Shown one piece after another: positions 43,881 through 47,337 of a DNA stretch of 47,337 nt. Within the stretch, counting starts at the first letter, position 1. Each line of letters begins with the position of its first letter. This DNA is from an uncultured Alphaproteobacteria bacterium. Lineage in GTDB: Bacteria > Pseudomonadota > Alphaproteobacteria > HIMB59 > GCA-002718135. The notes beneath the pieces were generated by a model. That model did no database searches and had not been told where the DNA came from. It was given only the letters and a program-made list of their open reading frames with translations. Where the stretch lies: assembly GCA_902586695.1 (NCBI GenBank), contig CACIIL010000008.1:1-47337 (forward strand), read 5' to 3'. The position numbers and the translations under genes are program-made.

Positions 43881-45172
43881 ATAGGAAGTTGAATAATTGA
43901 TTTAAGACCACCAAGATTTGATCTACCAAGTTTAATTTCACCACCATGTGATCTTATAATGTCTCTTGTTATTGATAGACCTAAACCACTTTCTCCTTTT
44001 AACTTATTTCTTGAAGGGTCTAGAGTAAAAAATGGTTTAAAGACATCCTCATAATTTTTGTCTGGAATACCTGGCCCATTATCTTCTAGTATTATACGAC
44101 ACCCTTCATCATTTATAAAGATTTCAATATTAATTTTTTTGGAATATCTAATTGAGTTATCAATTATATTTTGAAAAGCTCTTTTTAATTGTAACGTTCT
44201 ACCAGAAGTTTTTACTATATTTTTTTCTATAAAATTTATTTCAAAATTATTTAGATCAAAATTTTTTATTATATCTTTTAATAATTGGTTTAAATTAATA
44301 TTTTCAATTGGCTCTGGTGCTTCAGTTCTTACAAAACTTACATAACTATCAAGCATTGCGGTCATTTCATTTATATCTATTTCTAATTCCTTTTTTGCTT
44401 TTTCATCTTTCAATAAAGATAACTGAAGTTTCATCCTTGTAAGTGGAGTCCTTAAATCATGACTTACACCAGCAAGCATATCTGTTCTTTGTTTCAAAAA
44501 TCTTTTTATACGAGTTCGCATTTGGTTAAAAGCGTTTGCTGTCTGTCTAATTTCAGCTGCCCCTGCAGATTTGAGTTCAGGTGCATCTAATCCTCTGCCG
44601 AATGTTTCAGCAATTATTGCCAATCTTTTTAAAGGTCGAATTTGTTTATTCATAAAAAAATAGGAGAAAATTAAAAGAAGTATGGAAGCAAATATCATCC
44701 ATAATAAAAAAACAAATGCTGTTTCGCTATATAATCTATCCTTGTTAACATTAACGATAAGTAAATTGTTATCTAGTTGAATAATGATTTTTACACCTTC
44801 ATCAATATTGCTTAAATTGTAATCAAAAGGTTTATTTAAATTTACAAGAGATTGTTTTAATCTTTTAGAAAGTATTCCTCTTTCTTCCTGATAAGAAATG
44901 TTATTAATAGTTGAATTTTTTTTTATATTTACTTCCATTTTGAAGTCTTCTCTTGCAATTTTAATTGCTTCTAATTCTAAATCTTGATTTATTAATTTAA
45001 CAATAACATTAATATCAGCCACAACTGATTCAGTTAGTCTTTTAGAAATTATATTCCATGAAGTCTGATAAAAAATAACAGAAGTAATTAATACCAATAT
45101 AATTATTGGAACAAAAATTATTATTATAGATCTTCCAAGTAATGACAAAGGAATAATTTTTTTAAAAATCAT
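43877..45172 (-). CDS. Sensor histidine kinase, EnvZ-like
   Basis: 431 residues. Two membrane spans (about 15-35 and 151-174) flank a periplasmic sensor region of about 115 residues, then HAMP (about 175-228) and the dimerisation domain with His238 in GVSHDLRTPLTRMKL. The ATPase domain has an N box (NIIDNSIRYSKK), G1 (DNGPGIP) and G2 (GESGLGLSI). It would phosphorylate the response regulator whose gene overlaps it by 4 bases. The stimulus is not readable from sequence. Confidence 0.93.
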   Translation of the reverse strand: MIFKKIIPLSLLGRSIIIIFVPIIILVLITSVIFYQTSWNIISKRLTESVVADINVIVKLINQDLELEAIKIAREDFKMEVNIKKNSTINNISYQEERGILSKRLKQSLVNLNKPFDYNLSNIDEGVKIIIQLDNNLLIVNVNKDRLYSETAFVFLLWMIFASILLLIFSYFFMNKQIRPLKRLAIIAETFGRGLDAPELKSAGAAEIRQTANAFNQMRTRIKRFLKQRTDMLAGVSHDLRTPLTRMKLQLSLLKDEKAKKELEIDINEMTAMLDSYVSFVRTEAPEPIENINLNQLLKDIIKNFDLNNFEINFIEKNIVKTSGRTLQLKRAFQNIIDNSIRYSKKINIEIFINDEGCRIILEDNGPGIPDKNYEDVFKPFFTLDPSRNKLKGESGLGLSITRDIIRSHGGEIKLGRSNLGGLKSIIQLPI

Positions 45173-45849
45173 ATTTCTCTACAAACAAGCATATAACCTT
45201 TACCTCTAATAGTCTTTATAAATTGAGGATATTTTGGCGTATTTTCAATTTTTTGTCTTAGTCTTGTAATTCCAACATCAACTTTTCTTAATTCACTCTC
45301 ATCAAATTCTTTATCAGCCAATTCTTCTCTAGATAAAATATCATTTCTTTTATTAATTAACTTTAAAAGTAAATTATTCTCACCTTCAGTTAAATATAAT
45401 TCTTTATTATTTTTTTTGAGAGAATTAGTTTTTGTGTCAAAAATATAATCACCAAAAACAATTTTTAATTCTAATTTATTAAGATTTTCATAAAGTTTAA
45501 GTAGATTATTTATACGTAAATATAATTCTTCTGGTTCAAAAGGCTTAGGAACATAATCATCTGCACCAGTTTTTAAGCCTTGAATTTTATTATTATCTTC
45601 ACCCATAGCTGTTAACATAATAACTGGAGTATCAGATGTTTTTTTTACATGTGTAATTAAATCAATACCATCTCCGCTAGGCATCATTCGATCTAGTATA
45701 ATTAAATCGAAAATAAAAAAATTTAAAATTTCTTTAGCTTCTAAAAAATCTTGTGATGTATAAACTTTAAAGTCTTTTTCTTTTAAATAATCTTTTAGTA
45801 AATCTCTTAATCTCTGATCGTCATCAACTAATAAAATTGTTTTGCTCAT
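45169..45849 (-). CDS. OmpR-family response regulator (PetR-like)
   Basis: 226 residues. Receiver domain with acidic pocket (DDDQ), phospho-acceptor Asp53 in LIILDRMMPSGDG and the Lys in YVPKPF; C-terminal winged helix (about 130-222) ending with FIKTIRGKGYML. Gene order MarR-regulator / OmpR-type regulator resembles petP-petR of Rhodobacter, which is needed for bc1 expression; petABC is 12 kb away here. That link is inference. It follows the MarR gene with a 2-base gap. Confidence 0.9.
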   Translation of the reverse strand: MSKTILLVDDDQRLRDLLKDYLKEKDFKVYTSQDFLEAKEILNFFIFDLIILDRMMPSGDGIDLITHVKKTSDTPVIMLTAMGEDNNKIQGLKTGADDYVPKPFEPEELYLRINNLLKLYENLNKLELKIVFGDYIFDTKTNSLKKNNKELYLTEGENNLLLKLINKRNDILSREELADKEFDESELRKVDVGITRLRQKIENTPKYPQFIKTIRGKGYMLVCREI

Positions 45850-45851
45850 AT

Positions 45852-46337
45852 TTAATCATTAAGTTGTTCAAATATTTTTTTGTTATTAATATCAATCATT
45901 TCATATAAAATTTTTTTGAAACCATTTATATTTTCTTCACTAAAATTATTTAAAACTTTTTTTATTTTCTTTACTTGAATAGTAGAAAGTTCTAACTCAA
46001 GCTTCCCCCCTTTTTCAGTAAGTGATAAACTTTTAGTTCTTTTATCTAATCCACTTGATACAATAATATAACCTTCTTCAACTAATTGATTAAGTACCCT
46101 GGATAAACTCTGTTTAGTAATTTTTAATACTATTAAAAGCTCTTTAATTGTTATATTATTTTTTTTTCCTACAAAATATATGACTCTATGATGAGCTCTT
46201 CCAAACTTTAATTTTTCAAGAATTTTATCAGGACCTGATGTAAAATCTCTATAGGAGAAAAAAAATAATTCTAACACCTTTCTGATTTCTTTTTCATTAA
46301 GAAAAAAAGGAGATATTAAATTATTTAGGTCAGCCAT
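45852..46337 (-). CDS. MarR-family transcriptional regulator (PetP-like)
   Basis: 161 residues with a MarR winged helix: TIKELLIVLKITKQSLSRVLNQLVEEGYI and a wing GLDKRTKSLSLTEKG (the DxR motif). It is the first gene of the MarR-response regulator-kinase operon and divergent from ilvE, with a 62-base gap that contains a dyad. Possible autoregulation. Confidence 0.9.
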   Translation of the reverse strand: MADLNNLISPFFLNEKEIRKVLELFFFSYRDFTSGPDKILEKLKFGRAHHRVIYFVGKKNNITIKELLIVLKITKQSLSRVLNQLVEEGYIIVSSGLDKRTKSLSLTEKGGKLELELSTIQVKKIKKVLNNFSEENINGFKKILYEMIDINNKKIFEQLND

Positions 46338-46369
46338 ATTGACTTAATTATGCATCACTGATAGTCAAT
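46338..46369. promoter_or_regulatory. Inverted repeat in the MarR/ilvE divergent region
   Basis: ATTGACT at 46338-46344 and AGTCAAT at 46363-46369 are perfect complements with an 18-base spacer. The left arm abuts the MarR start codon. This placement fits an operator that represses the MarR operon and/or ilvE, but MarR sites usually have shorter spacers. Confidence 0.35.
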
Positions 46370-46399
46370 TGTCATTAAAAAAAGACTTAAGGAAAAAAA

Positions 46400-47284
46400 A
46401 TGAGTAATTCATTTGAAAAAAGAGATGGTTGGATTTGGATGAATGGGGAATTTATTCCTTGGAAAAATGCTACATCACATATTATTTCTCAAGGTCTGCA
46501 TTATGCTAGTGCAGTATTCGAGGGAGAAAGATGTTATGATGGCAAAATTTTTAAATCTGAAGAACACACAAAGAGATTTTTTAAATCTGCAGAAATAATT
46601 GGCATTAAAATTCCATTCACTGAAACTGACATAAATATTGCTAAAAATGAATTAATTTCAAAAATGAAATTTAAAAATTGTTATGTTAGACCTTTAGCTT
46701 GGAGGGGTGGGGATCAAATGGGTATATCAACATCAAATTCTAATATTAATGTAGCCATAGCTGTTTGGGATGATTGGGCTTCTTATTTTAAAATTGAAGA
46801 TCGAAAAGCAGGACTTAGATTAATAACTTCACCTTGGAAAAGACCTTCTCCTGATACAGCACCTTATCAGGCTAAAGCATCCGGACCATATATTATATGT
46901 ACCATGTCAAAGGAGTTTGCAGAAAAAAAAGGATACCATGATGCTTTGATGTTAGACTATAGAGGTTATGTTGCAGAAGGCACTGGAGCAAATATTTTTT
47001 TTATTAGAAATAAAGAAATTCATACCCCAATACCTGATTGTTTTTTAAATGGAATTACAAGACAAGCTGTTATAAAAATGTCAACAAGTCAAGGTTTCCA
47101 GATTATTGAGAGACATATAATGCCAGAAGAAATTTCAAAATATGATGAAGCATTTTTAACAGGTACTGCTGCAGAAATAACACCTATAAGATCTATTGAT
47201 GATGTTAATTTTACTACTGGTGATAATACCATTACATTTAAATTTATGAGTGATTTTAGCGAATTGGTTAAAAGCTCTAATTAG
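46400..47284 (+). CDS. ilvE: Branched-chain amino acid aminotransferase
   Basis: 294 residues, fold type IV PLP enzyme: QGLHYASAVFEGERCYDG, the PLP-lysine in APYQAKASGPYI (about Lys158), EGTGANIFF and LNGITRQAVI, and TGTAAEITPIRSID near the end. It makes leucine, isoleucine and valine from their 2-oxo acids. It is preceded by AAGGAAAAAAA, a fair ribosome binding site. The last 53 bases of the window after it hold no visible gene. Confidence 0.94.
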   Translation: MSNSFEKRDGWIWMNGEFIPWKNATSHIISQGLHYASAVFEGERCYDGKIFKSEEHTKRFFKSAEIIGIKIPFTETDINIAKNELISKMKFKNCYVRPLAWRGGDQMGISTSNSNINVAIAVWDDWASYFKIEDRKAGLRLITSPWKRPSPDTAPYQAKASGPYIICTMSKEFAEKKGYHDALMLDYRGYVAEGTGANIFFIRNKEIHTPIPDCFLNGITRQAVIKMSTSQGFQIIERHIMPEEISKYDEAFLTGTAAEITPIRSIDDVNFTTGDNTITFKFMSDFSELVKSSN

Positions 47285-47337
47285 AATTTATTAACCATTC
47301 ATTATTATTATTGTAAATTTCATTTTTCCAAAATGGC

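Overview
The window is one contiguous piece of a very A+T-rich, tightly packed alphaproteobacterial chromosome. The evidence is the gene content and order: ffs-dnaX-ybaB-recR, rpmH-rnpA-yidD-yidC-engB-argB, petABC with cytochrome c1, lgt-midA-pgeF, ychF-pth-rplY-prs, and the MarR/OmpR-type regulator pair. Short spacers, many 1-4 nt overlaps and lysine/asparagine/isoleucine-rich proteins suggest a streamlined marine lineage of the SAR11 / HIMB59 / AEGEAN-169 kind. That placement is inference; no rRNA gene is present to settle it.

Positions 1-4210 are an accessory region. It holds the end of a sugar ABC permease, a double SnoaL-domain protein, an SDR dehydrogenase, a zinc-less MDR dehydrogenase and two tiny entericidin-like lipoproteins. 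Three successive 3' fragments of a tRNA-Ser(GGA) gene punctuate it (about 2319-2381, 3649-3706 and a decayed copy at about 4152-4209), together with short direct repeats of 11-bp period. The layout looks like stacked insertions at a tRNA-Ser gene that should lie to the left of the window. No integrase is present.

From 4214 to 11162 a minus-strand gene string carries a membrane cytochrome c, a HisN-type phosphatase and a complete yejABEF peptide/microcin C-type importer. From 11254 to 17735 a plus-strand block runs kdsB, pheA, the SRP RNA, dnaX, ybaB, recR, def, fmt and truA. After it come CIA30 and DUF1289 genes (minus), a threonine/serine dehydratase and an aminopeptidase P (plus), two very small minus-strand ORFs, and a glycosyltransferase plus GhrA-type reductase (plus).

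From 23925 to 30577 a minus-strand block holds dapE (split by a one-base frameshift), dapD, a HAD phosphatase, argB, engB, yidC, yidD, rnpA and rpmH. It is followed by a PPOX flavoprotein, a short CCA-adding enzyme, trmL and the cytochrome bc1 operon petABC. The right end has ychF-pth-rplY-prs and pgeF-midA-lgt (minus), ubiK, ybjN-like, proC, a TetR/COQ9-like gene and a CsaA-like gene (plus), a histidine kinase, response regulator and MarR regulator (minus), and ilvE (plus).

The most notable items are the tRNA-Ser fragment array with a one-gene cassette, a 12-adenine run in dnaX that could yield a short gamma-like subunit, the frameshift in dapE, and four convergent gene pairs whose stop codons interlock by exactly four bases. 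No rRNA, complete tRNA, CRISPR array, transposase or integrase was found.
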